From Cordilura impudica (Eukaryota; Arthropoda; Insecta; Diptera; Scathophagidae), in NCBI GenBank assembly GCA_963682025.1, contig OY821517.1, forward strand, positions 231,859,603 to 231,923,602: a stretch of DNA of 64,000 nt, in the 5' to 3' direction. Positions 37,849-49,994 of the stretch are shown here, piece by piece. Position numbers and translations under genes: made by a program. Under the pieces are notes generated by a model, which worked only from the letters and a program-made list of their open reading frames with translations, made no database searches and was not told the DNA's origin. Within the stretch, counting starts at the first letter, position 1; each line of letters opens with the position of its first letter.

Positions 37849-38555
37849 TTGCATATAATAGATAAATGTACAGCATTCTAAATTAATTATTAAATTTTTT
37901 ATATGGAGGATTTTTCAGTAGGGAATAAAGGCAGTTTTTAATTTTATATGATTTTTTACAAGTATTTCTAAAAATTTTACAAGTTTATTATATCTAAAAA
38001 TTTTCAAGTATATTATAAATAAAAAAAATCCTGTGAGTCCGATTACAGGGCAGATGTGTAAACATCTATTAATTCAAGATTTTTTATGGAACTTTTTTAA
38101 AATCAAACAGAAAGCGCCATCTATGTATCACTTATAGCAATCAACTGCAGGGGCTCTGCTAATGTAAGAATATTTATTATTATTTATTATTTCAACCGGC
38201 TAATTTTTAATTTTTCGTTTTTTATTTTTCATTTGCGTTTCTCATTTTTTCATTTTCCGTTTTTCGTTTTTAATTTTTTTATTTTTAATTTTTCCTTTTT
38301 AATTTCTTAGTTTTAATTTTTAATTTTTTATTTTTAATTTTTAATTTTTAATTTTTAATTTTTTATTTTTTATTTTTCATTTTTATTTTTAATTTTTTAT
38401 TTTTCATATATTATTTTTCGTTTTTTATTTTTAATTTTTATTTTTATTTTTTTATTTTTCATTTTTTATTTTTAATTTTTCAATTTTCATTGGTTATTTT
38501 TCATTTTTTATTTTTCACATTTTTCTTTTCATTTTTTATTTTTAATTTTTATTTT
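37849..38555. other. Non-coding; T-rich degenerate tandem tract
   Basis: From about 38190 onward the sequence is a degenerate array of TTTTTCATTTTTTATTTTTAATTTTT-like units of about 7-14 bp. 37849-38190 is plain AT-rich DNA. No gene is present. Confidence 0.6.
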
Positions 38556-38746
38556 TATTTTTCATTTTTTATTTTTCATTTTTAAGTTTTTATTTTACAT
38601 TTTTTATTTTACATTATTTATTTTTCATTTTCTAACAGGTTATCATATTTTTTTCACCAATACATTCATAAGTCACACCGATTTTGTGTTACGGCTCACA
38701 TGTTACGCTGTTTTTGTGATTGTATTATGAAATAGAAATTTACTCC
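38556..38746. repeat. Tandem duplication copy 1, left part
   Basis: This is near-identical to 47453-47640. The common sequence ends at GAAATTTACTCC, where the BEL element begins; the rest of copy 1 resumes at 46872. Confidence 0.85.
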
Positions 38747-39021
38747 TGTTAATTTGATAATATTTGTCTCGAAAAAAATGGTTGAACAGAAAAGAAAACA
38801 CAATTAGATTATATTTTCTAAATCGTTATAATTTATTAAAAAAATAATTCGGGGGTTTATTTCTTCGTACGTACCGTACTCGGCTGGGGTATACAAGCGT
38901 ATAAAAAAAGCTTTTTTTTTTCTTTTTTAATACATAAAAAGCACTTAGACGCCAAATAGAAAAACGAAGGATAAGATAAAAAAAAAAGATAAAAGGCACT
39001 GAACAGTAACAGGCCCTTTTA
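38747..39021 (-). repeat. BEL 3' LTR
   Basis: Plus-strand sequence starts TGTTAATTTGATAATATTTG and is shared with the other LTR to CAGGCCCTTTTA. The outer edge may be the ACA at 39009-39011 or TTTTACA at 39023. Confidence 0.8.
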
Positions 39022-39195
39022 CACGATCTGCGCTTAAACATCCCGCCCCCTTGCAAGAATGCAACAAGGAAGGCGAAAGATACAGCGGTAAAAACAAAGG
39101 AAAAAAGAGTTAAAAAAAAATTCATTTAAATAAATAATATATATGTATGTATATAAACAAAAAAAAGATAATGTTATATATAAAAAAAAAAAAAA

Positions 39196-39840
39196 TTAAA
39201 TTCGCTCAGTGTGAACGTTAATAACGATGGTGGCGTTAGGTTGGCCTGGGTACGCCATTTGTGCAGGTGCCATCACATTCTGCGCCATACTCTGCTGGAC
39301 CTGATGGTTGCAGCAATGACCACTGCAATGACTTGGATTGTTGTTGTTGTTATCGTTGATGGGGTTGTTGTTGTTGACGTGGTTTTTGTTCCGCCTTTTG
39401 TTCTTCCGCTTATTTCGCCGCTTTGCGCATATTTGCCTTACGGTGGTAACAACGGTAGGCTCACTGGGAACTGGAGGATTCGGTTGGACTGGTGGAGCTG
39501 CTCGGGAATTTTTATGGTTTTTGAACCGATGCAGCAGAGAATGATGGTCCGGCATACATTCTATACATCTCTCCCGGCTACTATATCGGTCCTTCATGTG
39601 GGAATGTGCCAAGCAATTTAAACAATACTGGAAACGTTTGACAGTTTCCCACCGCTCTTTCACCGACATTTTCCGAAATTTAAGGCATTTACGCAGCGCG
39701 TGCTCGCTCTTGCACAAGCAGCAATCGCGCAGGCTCTCATCACGAGGTGCCTTCTGGGTGGCCTTTCCACCAGCTTCGCCATTCCCTTCTGTAGCACGAT
39801 GCACTTGGAGACGGGCAGAAACCTTTGGCATCTTCAACAA
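39196..39840 (-). CDS. BEL third ORF: zinc-knuckle, basic-tail protein
   Basis: A clean 214-codon frame lies between the end of pol (39866) and the 3' LTR, where env sits in BEL elements that have one. It has no signal peptide or membrane segment. Residues about 35-105 hold CCLCKSEHALRKC, FQYCLNCLAHSH and CIECMPDHHSLLH, the zinc-knuckle array of BEL Gag proteins; the fourth ligand after LAHSH is replaced by Y. A basic stretch RRNKRKNKRRNKNH and an N- and P-rich tail follow. The element's own Gag has a separate, diverged array. It is probably an RNA-binding accessory protein derived from a Gag nucleocapsid; function unknown. Confidence 0.75.
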   Translation of the reverse strand: MLKMPKVSARLQVHRATEGNGEAGGKATQKAPRDESLRDCCLCKSEHALRKCLKFRKMSVKERWETVKRFQYCLNCLAHSHMKDRYSSRERCIECMPDHHSLLHRFKNHKNSRAAPPVQPNPPVPSEPTVVTTVRQICAKRRNKRKNKRRNKNHVNNNNPINDNNNNNPSHCSGHCCNHQVQQSMAQNVMAPAQMAYPGQPNATIVINVHTERI

Positions 39841-39865
39841 CTAAGGGGAAAGAAAAAAAAATATA

Positions 39866-42800
39866 TTAATTGGGTTCTTCATTGGGTAGGAGAACCAGCT
39901 TCACAATTGGGCGGGTAAAAATTCCAGAAGCAGTTCTCACGTCAGCTGCGCGGACTTTCAAATCATCTCCTAGGTAGACCTTTTCAAGTCGCCCTAATTT
40001 CCATTCATTAGGAGGGAGATTATCTTGTCGGATAACAACTAAGTCACCTACTGCAAAATCCCTCTGAGGATACTTCCACTTTACGCGTCTGTGGAGTTCC
40101 TTTAAATACTCTTCTTTCCACCTGAGAGCAAATTGGTGGTGAAGAGCCTTAAGTTTTTGCCACCTATTGGCAACACTCAACGTCAAATCGGAATAGTCGG
40201 GTTCAGCGGGTGCTAATAAAGGCATTCCGACTAAAAAATGACCAGGGGTTAAAGGAACTAGTTCCGTGGGATTGTCGCTCATTGCACTTAGAGGCCTAGA
40301 ATTTAAGCACGCTTCAATACGGGTTAGCATTGTCGTGAACTCTTCAAAAGTAAATCTCTGTGCATTAGAGACCTTCTTTACATGGGTTTTTACACTTTTT
40401 ACGCCGGCTTCCCATAAGCCGCCGATGTGGGGTGCACCAGGTGGAATAAAATGCCATTCTACTGGCTAAAAACCGTTTCCGACAAGAACTTTGTCCTTTA
40501 ATACGGCCAGAAACTTTTTCGAATCGATTTCGAGTAAATTTGAAGCACCCACAAGGGCTGTCCCATTATCAGAGTATAAATGGGACGGGCATCCTCGTCG
40601 TGAGAAAAAACGAGTGAAAGCCGCCAAAAAGGTATCAGACGACATGTCGCCTGTAGCCTCTAAATGAATTGCCTTTGTCGAAAAACAAACGAATACTAGA
40701 ACATATCCTTTTGTGATTCGACAACCCCTTCCCATGTAGGATTTTATATCAAATGGACCTGCGAAATCTAAACCGGTATGAGTAGAAGGTCTCGAAAGAA
40801 CACTTCGCTCAGGGGGTAAAGCAGCCATTATCTGCAGACCGGTTTTCTTTCGGTAAATGGTACATTGTTTGCAATTATCAATTACCGAACGAATCAAATT
40901 CTTTAATTTCGGAACCCAAAACTCAATTCGTACAAGGCGCAATACTAATGAATGCCCTCCATGTACTGAGCATTTATGGACATGTTCCACATATAAACGG
41001 GTAAAACGAGCCGAATAGGGTAAGATTTTCGGAAATCGTTCATCATATGTCAGACCGGGTGATCGCACTAATCTGCCATTCATTCTAACAAATCCATTAG
41101 AATCTATAAAGGGGTTTAATGTGAGTAAACTACTTTTTGGGGATAAGGGAATACCTTTCGATAAATTATCATATTCTGCAATATAGGCCTGTTGACATAC
41201 GAGAATTTAACGATCTCTTACAAACTTCAGCTCAGATTGAGTCATATTTGGAGTAGCGTATAGACTGATGCGTGTACGCAAATAGTGCAAACACCGAAAC
41301 CAATACGCTACAATTCGCATTGCACGGGGTAATTCAGAGAATCGTGCGAGTATGTCAAATGGCTTTTTCATCTCCGCATGATGGGACTGAATTTCCAAAT
41401 GAATATGATAATTAAACGTTTTCTGTGGCCAGTTTTCCCTAGGTTGTTGCAACCATTTCGGACCGTGCCACCATAACGAATTGTTTATCATATCGCTAGC
41501 GAGAGATCCACGACTTGCCAAATCGGCGGGGTTATCTTTGGAATCTACATGAGACCAATTCTCATTTCCAACTTTACTCAAAATAAGCGTCACCCTGTTC
41601 TTGACAAAAGTAGGCCAATGGCATGGGGGTTTTTTAAGCCAAGATAGAATCAGTCCACAGATAAATCTTGTTCTTGGCTAGATTTAGTTGACCACATAAC
41701 GATTCTATCATATTTGCCATTAATGTCGCTCCGCAAAGCTCCAAACGGGGTAGTGTTTCAAATTTAACAGGCGCTACTTTCGTTTTAGACGCAAATAAAT
41801 GCGTTTTAACCTCAGACGAGGAGGTACTACGAACTTAAAGAGTGGCAGCTTTTTCAGAAGCATCAAAAAAAGCCGTGGATCTCAATCTCATAATCGGGGT
41901 GAAAATTAACCCATCTTGGAATGCTAATTCTCTCAATATTTTATAATCGCTTAAAAATCCGTGCCATTGCTTTAGAGTTACGGGGTTTAAGCATTCATCC
42001 CAATCTGTCTTGTCTTTCCATATTTGTTGCATTATCATTTTTGCAACAATTATTTTCGGAGAGAGCCAACCGGCGGGGTCGAATAGTTTTGCTATTTCTG
42101 ACAAGACAGCACGCTTTGTAACAACATACCTACCTGGCTGCGATATGAGTTTAAAATAAAAACTGTCACTATCAGCGTTCCATCGCAAGCCAAGGGTCTT
42201 ATCTGTACTAGCATCCGAAAATTTCAAGAAGTTTGCATTTAACAGATTCTCGCAGGGTAAATTTTCTAAAAGACGAATGTGGTTTGCAGTCCATTTCCGA
42301 AAAACAAAACCAGCAGACCCAAGAACTTCAATAAGCTCATTTCGTCTTTTAAAAGCGTCCGCTAGCTCATGAGAGCCAGCTAGTATATCATCAACGTACA
42401 TCTGGGTTTTCAAAATTTCGGATGCCGCAGGATTTTGAGCTTCACATTCTCTCGCTAATTGTATAAGAGTTCGAATTGCAAGATACGGTGCACAGTTCAC
42501 TCCAAACGTCACCGTATTAAGCTCATAATCCTTTACGTCGACCTCGGGATCCTTACGGAATAAAATCCGCTGAAAGTGGGTTTGATTAGGGTGAATCAAA
42601 ATTTGTCGATACATTTTTTCAATATCGGCATTAAAAACGTAACGGTATAGTCGCCAACGCAGAATTAAAACCGTTAAATCTGCCTGTAATACAGGACCGG
42701 GGTGCAAAATATTGTTTAAACTTACGCCATTAGACGACGGATTTGAAGCGTTAAATACTACCCTAAGCTTGGTAGTAACACTATCGGGTTTAAATACCGC

Positions 42801-43712
42801 ATGGTAGGGTAAATAATATGCAGCAGAGCCTGATGTAGAAGAGTCTACTTCCCTCATGTGACCCCATTCGAGATACTCGCCAATCACACTATCATATTGT
42901 GATTTTAGTTCGGGGCTTTTCAAAAGACGAGTTTCATTTCTCATGAATTGGGATAAGGCCACATTCCGAGAATTTCCAAGAGATATATTACTCGAAAATT
43001 CCCGCCGGAATGGAAGTGAGACTACATAGCGACCATCTGGATTTCTATAAGTTGTCGACTGGAAAAGTTCTTCGCAATACTCATCGGCTTCAGACAATTG
43101 TGTCGCTTGTGGAACTTCTTCAAGGTCCCAAAACTGAGAGAGTTGAGAACTTAGCTCAATGTGGTTGAAATATGATTCAACTGAATTTAGGGGTTGTGGG
43201 TGAAAAACTTTACCTGTCACAATCCAGCCGAAAACTGTTCTCTGTGCGACTAGGTTACCATCCGGGTGTTTTTTCACATCGGGTAATATAATGTGAGAAT
43301 AAAGATCTCCCCCGAGGAGAAGATCCATTCGGGTGCATTTGACATCAGTCATAGAAATTTCAGGGAAATTTGAATTCATAATGTTCGCAAACGAACACGA
43401 GGGCAAACGACCCGTCAACTTCTCCACCACATATGCTTCAGTACGAATTTCAAAACTAGGGTCGATTGCTGAGCATATCGAAATAAAACATAGTTTTGAC
43501 GAAGTAGCTGTCAAACTCCCTTTAAGTCCAGTTATCTGCGCCGTTGGAGCAGAAAATGTGGGTATTGACAACTTTCTTTGCAACTTTTTTGATATAAAAG
43601 TGGCTTGAGAAGCTGGGTCAATTAAAGCACGAGCTGCGCACTTCATATCATTGACATGAATTTCACATAAAGTTGTTCCCAGCAATACTGTGGAATAGGG
43701 GTTGGAATGCAA
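39866..43712 (-). pseudogene. BEL Pol (protease, RT, RNase H, integrase)
   Basis: From 43712 a 625-codon frame holds the A17-type protease (CAARALIDPASQATFI, where DPAS stands in place of the more usual DSGS), then RT with VVFNASNPSSNGVSLNN, YVFNADIEKMYRQI and MYVDDILAG (YVDD). A stop near 41835 falls in RNase H (FFDASEKAATL); a frameshift, then LPRLELCGATLMAN and TDSILA. Linker sequence runs to 41207. The integrase (41083 on) has the zinc-binding part HVHKCSVHGGHS...CKQC, GLDFAGPF and YSDNGTALVG; after a stop at 40466-40468 come GLWEAGVKS and the C-terminal domain to 39866. At least three breaks make it non-functional. Confidence 0.85.
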
Positions 43713-43776
43713 ATGAGTTGCATATGTTTGGAATGAAGCAGCTGCAGCTGATGTAGATGCTCCATTTCCAGGGTTA

Positions 43777-45203
43777 TTAGGGGGTTGTCTGATTTTGAGT
43801 CTGGATATTAAAGCTTCCTGGATTATTTACGGGGTTATTAGTGCGAGGGTTTTGTAGTACAACTGTACTGTTCCGGGGGTTTTGTGGTACAAAAGTACCG
43901 TTTTGGGGGTTTTGTGGTACAAAAGTACCGGTTTGAGGGTTTTGTTGAACGAAAGTACCAGATCCAGAAGCTTGAGTATCCCGATGCAAAAGCGAATGAT
44001 GCTTTTGTTTGCACAAAAAACAAACATTTACGCTTTTACAAGCTCTAAATTCGTGGGATGTTTCCAGACAGTTCGAACAGCATTTGAGCCTTTTCACTGT
44101 CGCAAGTCTCCCCTCCACATTTTTTTGTAAAAATGTTGCACAAAGTCGCAAGGGATGTTGCTCCTGACAGAGAGCACAACGCAATACCGTCTGACTAGTA
44201 CTAGTCTTTGTAGCAAAAGTTTTTATTTTCTTCGAATCCTTAAACGATTTTTTTGATTCGGGTAAATTTGCGCTTTTATTTTGAGTTTGAACTGGGTTTG
44301 GATTCGAGCTTTTTATATCAGAAACGGCCTCAAGGGTATGATAACGAGCCGTTAAAAACTTATCCATTTCCTCCCACCTTGGATTAAATTGATCCGCTTT
44401 CGGAGAGTCTTCCCAGAGCGCTACAATATACCCGACCATATTGTAGCGCTCTGGGAAGACTTCGAAGAACATATAAAAACTAAAGCGTGATGCCAAATAG
44501 TTTCAAAACTAAGCTTTAACTGCGATAAATTAGTAATACAATCATTTATAGTGCGTTGTATACTTTTCAAATCAGGCCCAGTTTCCTTAGTGAGTTGAGG
44601 TATATTATAAAATAGGGTTTTAAATTGAGCATGTATTATAACATGTTTGTTTTCATACATGTCAACTAAATTTTTCCACGCAAGCTCAAAACCTTCATTC
44701 GTTAATGGACATGTTCGAACGATATTATGGGCTTCTCCTTTTGTTTTTTGCAAAAGGTAGTACAATTTCTCAACCGGGGATAGTCGAGAATTGTTTTTGT
44801 ACAAAGCAGTGAACATGTCCCTAAACGTAGGCCAATTAACATAATCCCCATAAAAAATATCAGTATCACACGGGGGTAAATGTATATTGGGCTTCAGGCT
44901 AAGCTCCTGGCGCTTTGCTGCCGCCTTAATTCGCTCAGTATTTTCGGTAATTAGAGAGATACCGCGAACGTAGGTAGTATACGAAGCCATATACCGCTGC
45001 TTGAGCTCCAATTGGGCCTTCTGAGTACCACCGCTTAAAAGGGACTCGTAGGTTTCCCGAACGGATTCCCATAACCGAGTCAACTCCTTTTCGTGAGCGT
45101 TTAAAGACCCGGTTTTATGGTCCGCTTGGGGTAATATGGCAATAAATGCCTCAAACTCAGTCAGGCGATCACAAACCCTAATGAAATCGTTCATTTCAGC
45201 CAT
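43777..45203 (-). pseudogene. BEL Gag
   Basis: The start is the ATG at 45201-45203 (MAEMNDFIRVCDRL); the frame is open further upstream but without BEL homology. DTDIFYGDYVNWPTFRDMFT and SPVEKLYYLLQKTKGEA are the conserved BEL capsid region. At 44407-44460 a perfect inverted repeat shifts the frame; Gag resumes as VALWEDSPKADQFNPRWEEM. The zinc-knuckle array follows (CALCQEQHPLRLC, CCSNCLETSHEFRAC, CFLCKQKHHSLLH), then three or four 10-residue QNP repeats (GTFVPQNPQN). Gag forms the particle. Its knuckles are intact. Confidence 0.8.
44407..44460. repeat. Perfect 23-bp hairpin inside BEL gag
   Basis: GTCTTCCCAGAGCGCTACAA plus TAT (44407-44429) is followed by an 8-nt loop ACCCGACC and the exact complement (44438-44460). 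It replaces the expected gag sequence and shifts the frame. Confidence 0.9.
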
Positions 45204-46596
45204 CTTTAAAAGATTAAATACTAAAAACGGGTTTGAAAAAAATTTAAAAAGGGTAAAATAAACTTTAAAATTGAATGACTGCGGGTTAAATTCAACAAAA
45301 AAATTTAATAATTTGAAAAAATTATCAAAAATACTCAAGAAAAATTGAGAAGATTAAAAAAAATGTTTCGGGTAAGTATTTTGGGGTGGAAAACTAATTG
45401 AAATAAATTTGTTTTCGTGTTAAACAAAAAAAAAAACAATTAAATTTTGGGTAAAAATTCGAAAAAAAAAATCAAAAATATTGACAATATAATACGTAAC
45501 AAAAGTAATTTACACATACGTAACAAAAGTAATTTACAAAAGTAATTTACAAAAAACCGGGTTAAAATTGCGAAGTTATCTTTAATTTACACTTAAAAAC
45601 AAATTAAAACAACAATTTTTACAGTGTAAATCACTTTCGGTAACAAAAATATGTATTAAAAGTTCAAATTACACTAGCGTCGCAACTTTTAAACACGGGT
45701 ACTCACAAACGGGTTCAATGAATTGAATTAATCTCACAAAATTTAATTAAATTTCACAAAATTACGGGTACTTTTATTAAGAAATGAGCCGAATAATTAA
45801 TTTATACCGAATTATGGCGAAAAAATTAATTAGAAATAACAAATACAGTGTCAAATAGCGGTATATTTCACTTTTATTTTAATAAAACTCACTCAATTAA
45901 TGCATTCACTGGGGTTAATATTTAGTTTTAATTAAATTAAATAATTTTATCAGAAAAAAATCACTAAATAGTTTTAATATTGTTATGTCCGATTTTGTTT
46001 ACAATTTTGTGTTTTATTCGTTCTAATTAGAACTAACGAGTAAAAATGGCAGCAATGACTTTAAACTGTAAAGCTTTATTTTAACAGAGAATTAAAATCT
46101 TGAGTTAAAAACAAAAAACAGAGCTTTATAAAAAAACTATTTTGCTTTGATATGAACATAACACAAAAAAAAACTAAAAACACAAGTAATGAGAAAAAAT
46201 ACAAGTAAAAAAAATAAATTTTTCTTCACTTTCGCTAAATGTTAACCAAGGGTGTTGTTGGTAAAATTTTAAAAGGGGTTTTTTTTTTTAACACTTGCAC
46301 TTGTTTCTGTTTTTGTAATTGTGGATTATTTAACACTTTTTGTTGGTATTTCTTTTTTCTATTTTATCAAAAAAAAAGGAACACTTTTTATGTTGTTACA
46401 CTTCACTTTTTATATTTTTCACACAAAAAATAAAGCCAAAAAAATACGTACCTTTTTCCTTTAAAGGGGTTTAGTAAGGGGGTACTTAAAATTGTCCGTC
46501 CAAATGGAAAGCCAAAGGGGGTTTCTAAAAAGAAATATTTCTCTTAACAAATATTATCAACGGGGTGGACTGTATAATCCGGTTCGAAGGACCAAA
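45204..46596 (-). other. BEL 5' leader with primer-binding site
   Basis: Immediately inside the 5' LTR (minus strand) is TTTGGTCCTTCGAACCGGAT, a primer-binding site of the type usual in BEL elements. The remaining 1.3 kb is A/T-rich leader without a supportable gene. Confidence 0.7.
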
Positions 46597-46871
46597 TGTT
46601 AATTTGATAATATTTGTCTCGAAAAAAATGGTTGAACAGAAAAGAAAACACAATTAGATTATATTTTCTAAATCGTTATAATTTATTAAAAAAAATAATT
46701 CGGGGGTTTATTTCTTCGTACGTACCGTACTCGGCTGGGGTATACAAGCGTATAAAAAAAGCTTTTTTTTTCCTTTTTTAATACATAAAAAGCACTTAGA
46801 CGCCAAATAGAAAAACAAAGGATAAGATAAAAAAAAAGATAAAGGGCACTGAACAGTAACAGGCCCTTTTA
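46597..46871 (-). repeat. BEL 5' LTR
   Basis: Near-identical to 38747-39021; only small differences in A and T runs and a few substitutions were seen. The outer edge merges into AGATGTTTACACATC of the duplicated flank. Confidence 0.8.
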
Positions 46872-47452
46872 AGATGTTTACACATCAAAAATTTTGTTTA
46901 TGTTTCACCTTAATACAATTTATACATTGTTTAAACCTACATGTATGCATTTCTCTAAAATACGTACGTTTTTTCATGTTTTGTATTTTAATAAGTGTAT
47001 GTTTATATTCGTCCTAATCAATATTAGAGAATAATTTAAGGAAGTTGAATATTTCTGTCAGTATCATGTTGTGTTTTAGTGTATACTTATATACATTTGT
47101 CTAAAATACATCCGTCTGTATGTTTGTTTTCTTTATACAGGTAATATTACATATTTTCTTGAAATAAAATGCAATATTTCCATTCATAAATTTCAACATA
47201 TATAAACAACAATACAAATCGGTGATTTTGTGCATTTGTTTAAAATACATTCGTTATTCACATAAATCTGTATGCCTGCTTCCATTGAAATAAATTTTTT
47301 ATTTAGAAATCATATATCACATAATAAAATGTGTCTATGTGGAGTTAATTGTGTTAAATAATTATAATGACCTCAATAAGTATAACATGAATTTTAGTAT
47401 TAATTATTATCGGTCTAATTCATAAAAAAACTTTATTTTGCCTCTAAAGTAT
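46872..47452. repeat. Tandem duplication copy 1, right part
   Basis: From AGATGTTTACACATC to GCCTCTAAAGTATA it matches 47652-48238 almost base for base. No coding content. Confidence 0.85.
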
Positions 47453-48238
47453 ATATTTTTCATTTTTTATTTTTCATTTTTAAGTTTTTATTTTACATTT
47501 TTTATTTTACATTATTTATTTTTCATTTTCTAACAGGTTATCATAATTTTTTCACCAATACATTCATAAGTCACACCGATTTTGTGTTACGGCTCACATG
47601 TTACGCTGTTTTTGTGATTGTATTATGAAATAGAAATTTACTCCCCTACGCGTTAAGATGTTTACACATCAAAAATTTTGTTTATGTTTCACCTTAATAC
47701 AATTTATACATTGTTTAAGCCTACTTATATGCATTTCTCTAAAATACGTACGTTTTTTCATGTTTTGTATTTTAATAAGTTTATGTTTATATTCGTCCTA
47801 ATCAATATTAGAGAATAATTTAAGGAAGTTGAATATTTCTGTCAGTATCATGTTGTGTTTTAGTGTATACTTATATACATTTGTCTAAAATACATCCGTA
47901 TGTATGTTTGTTTTCTTTATACAGGTAATATTACATATTTTCTTGAAATAAAATGCAATGTTTCCATTCATAAATTTCAACATATATAAACAACAATACA
48001 AATCGGTGATTTTATGCATTTGTTTAAAATACATTCGTTATTCCCATAAATCTGTATGCCTGCTTCCATTGAAATAAATTTTTTATTTAGAAATCATATA
48101 TCACATAATAAAATGTGTCTATGTGGAGTTAATTGTGTTAAATAATTATAATGACCTCAATAAGTATAACATGAATTTTAGTATTAATTATTATCGGTCT
48201 AATTCATAAAAAAAACTTTATTTTGCCTCTAAAGTATA
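47453..48238. repeat. Tandem duplication copy 2 (empty BEL site)
   Basis: An uninterrupted unit of about 786 bp. Its centre, ACTCCCCTACGCGTTAAGATG-like sequence near 47640-47660, shows the state before BEL insertion. It is A/T-rich and non-coding. Confidence 0.85.
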
Positions 48239-49500
48239 CTTTTGTTATTACACGGATTTTGTGTTATAAACCATTATTAGAAAAAAACACTATTCACAAA
48301 CATGTAGTTTTATAGTTTTGTGATGGCAACACTAGTCCTCTGTAGTTGTCAGTTTGTTGGTAGTGATGAATAAAGTAAATAAATCATCTACTCGGTAATT
48401 GAATAATATTTAATTTATATTCTTTTATATTATTATAGAAAAACAACTTCTCTTTAATAAAGAACAAAAAATATTTTTAAACAAATGATAATAATACAAA
48501 AAAAAATAATTTTTTACACATATTTGTTCGACGCGGTAGTAAAAGTATTGGAAAACGAATATGGCGTAGCAAAATTAAGAACACTGGTTTGTTTTGATTT
48601 AATTTTTATTTATATGTGAAAAAACAAGGAAAAGAAAAGCAAGGAAAATGGATGGAGCAACAAAACGTTTAGGAACATACCGATACAGAAAGATATATTG
48701 AAGAGATGGGAACAGGTGGAGTTTTATTTTATTTTTTTCCCGAGTTATGGACTTCCGAAGTTTTGACATTGACTTGTATAACACTTTGTTATTTAGTATT
48801 GGATTTCAGCAATATATATATCATTTGAAAGCTTATTTGATTGCCTTTTATTTGATATTTTTTAATTTGAAATCCATTAACCCATTATGAACCTATTTAA
48901 AAAAATTTTTTTTTTTTAATAGATTTTTTTTTCTTAAATATGGAATTATCTCGTAAATATACATATATCATGTGTGCTTTTACGAAAACTGAAGAAAAGC
49001 TGGCTCCACTTGCTTCATTTCGATTTTGACCTCTTAACTCTTTCAGGACCTGATATATTAGGGATTTTACCTACACTTTTTAGTTTTTTCGAAATACATA
49101 TTCTTATTTTTATATATTTTTTTTATATATTTTATATATTTAGAATTAAATGATTTTTTCAGCAGTCTAAAAGTATGACACATATTTTTTCTATTTTATA
49201 TTGACATTTATTTTGTATTTTAATAAGTTCATCGTAACCTATATAAGAGAATAATATATGAGTAAAGAAGTTGTATATCTCTTTTAATATCATGTATGTT
49301 TTACTGTATACGCATACGCAAAGTTTACAAATAATCTTTCAAGTTAATTGTTTTTATATTTATTTAAAAAAGTTTTTTTTTTTATATTTATTTTTAATTT
49401 TTAGCTCTATTCATAAAAAGTTACTGTAGGTCACGGAGGTGTTTTTTTTAGGTTTTTAGTAGATTAACAAACAAATGTTGCTATCTTACACTAGATGGTC
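48239..49500. other. Non-coding; includes a foldback-family repeat copy
   Basis: About 48700-49090 matches 59114-59590 (CCCGAGTTATGGACTTCC, TGACATTGACTTG, ATATCATGTGTGC) and, more distantly, the arms of the foldback element at 54277-55507. The rest is A/T-rich with no gene. Confidence 0.55.
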
Positions 49501-49994
49501 TTATGCTATGTTCACACGGACAGCAGGATTCGCGGTTCTCTCTCTCATTCACGGTTCGTGCCCGAATCATGATTTAATGTACATGATTCGCCATACAAAA
49601 TTTTGAGAGCGAATCTACTTGGTTCAAAATGAACCTAGTTGTGAACCAAGAAACATTGAGTGTCATCTCCAAGTTTGATAAGAAATTATCGCTAGTTTAT
49701 CTGAACTAGCTGTCAAAAATATATAAACAACGAAAAAAAAAAAATTAATTTGTGCAATAAAATAAATAGAAACATTTAACAAATAAAAAGTATAAATTTA
49801 CATATATATATTCAAGTAAAAATGAAAAAAAATTAAAAAGTAAAACGTACAATGTAGAAGGATGTCTTCAAATATATGCACAAAAAATATAAACGTCAAA
49901 ATGAAACAAGAACATTCGTCTGAACACCAAAGTTCACAATCATGATTCAGAGAGCGAATCAAGTGGTTCAGTTTGCCGTCTGAACATGCTATTA
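49501..49994. mobile_element. MITE with TTA target duplication
   Basis: TTA at 49501-49503 and 49992-49994 flanks an element of about 488 bp with inverted ends containing ATGTTCACACGG (left) and the complement of CCGTCTGAACAT (right). Inner blocks with GATTCG and GGTTCA also mirror each other. A 3-bp TTA duplication suggests the PIF/Harbinger group. No coding capacity. Confidence 0.65.

Larger units (their letters stand above)
38747..46871 (-). mobile_element. BEL/Pao LTR retrotransposon
   Basis: Direct LTRs lie at 38747-39021 and 46597-46871. On the minus strand the order is 5' LTR, primer-binding site (TTTGGTCCTTCGAACCGGAT at about 46577-46596), gag, pol with protease, RT, RNase H and integrase in BEL order, an extra third ORF, and the 3' LTR. 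It sits in copy 1 of a tandem duplication; copy 2 (47453-48238) shows the empty site. Compared with copy 2, CCTACGCG is lost at the right junction, so there is no clean target duplication. LTR divergence is very low (a few indels), so insertion is recent, yet gag and pol are already broken. Confidence 0.9.

Noticed and set aside
38190..38640. CRISPR-like or satellite array
   Set aside because: Unit length and sequence vary continuously; it is a degenerate T-rich simple repeat without spacers.
46239..46433. 64-codon frame in the BEL leader
   Set aside because: F/C/T-rich translation of an A/T-rich leader, on the strand opposite to the element, without similarity to a protein family.
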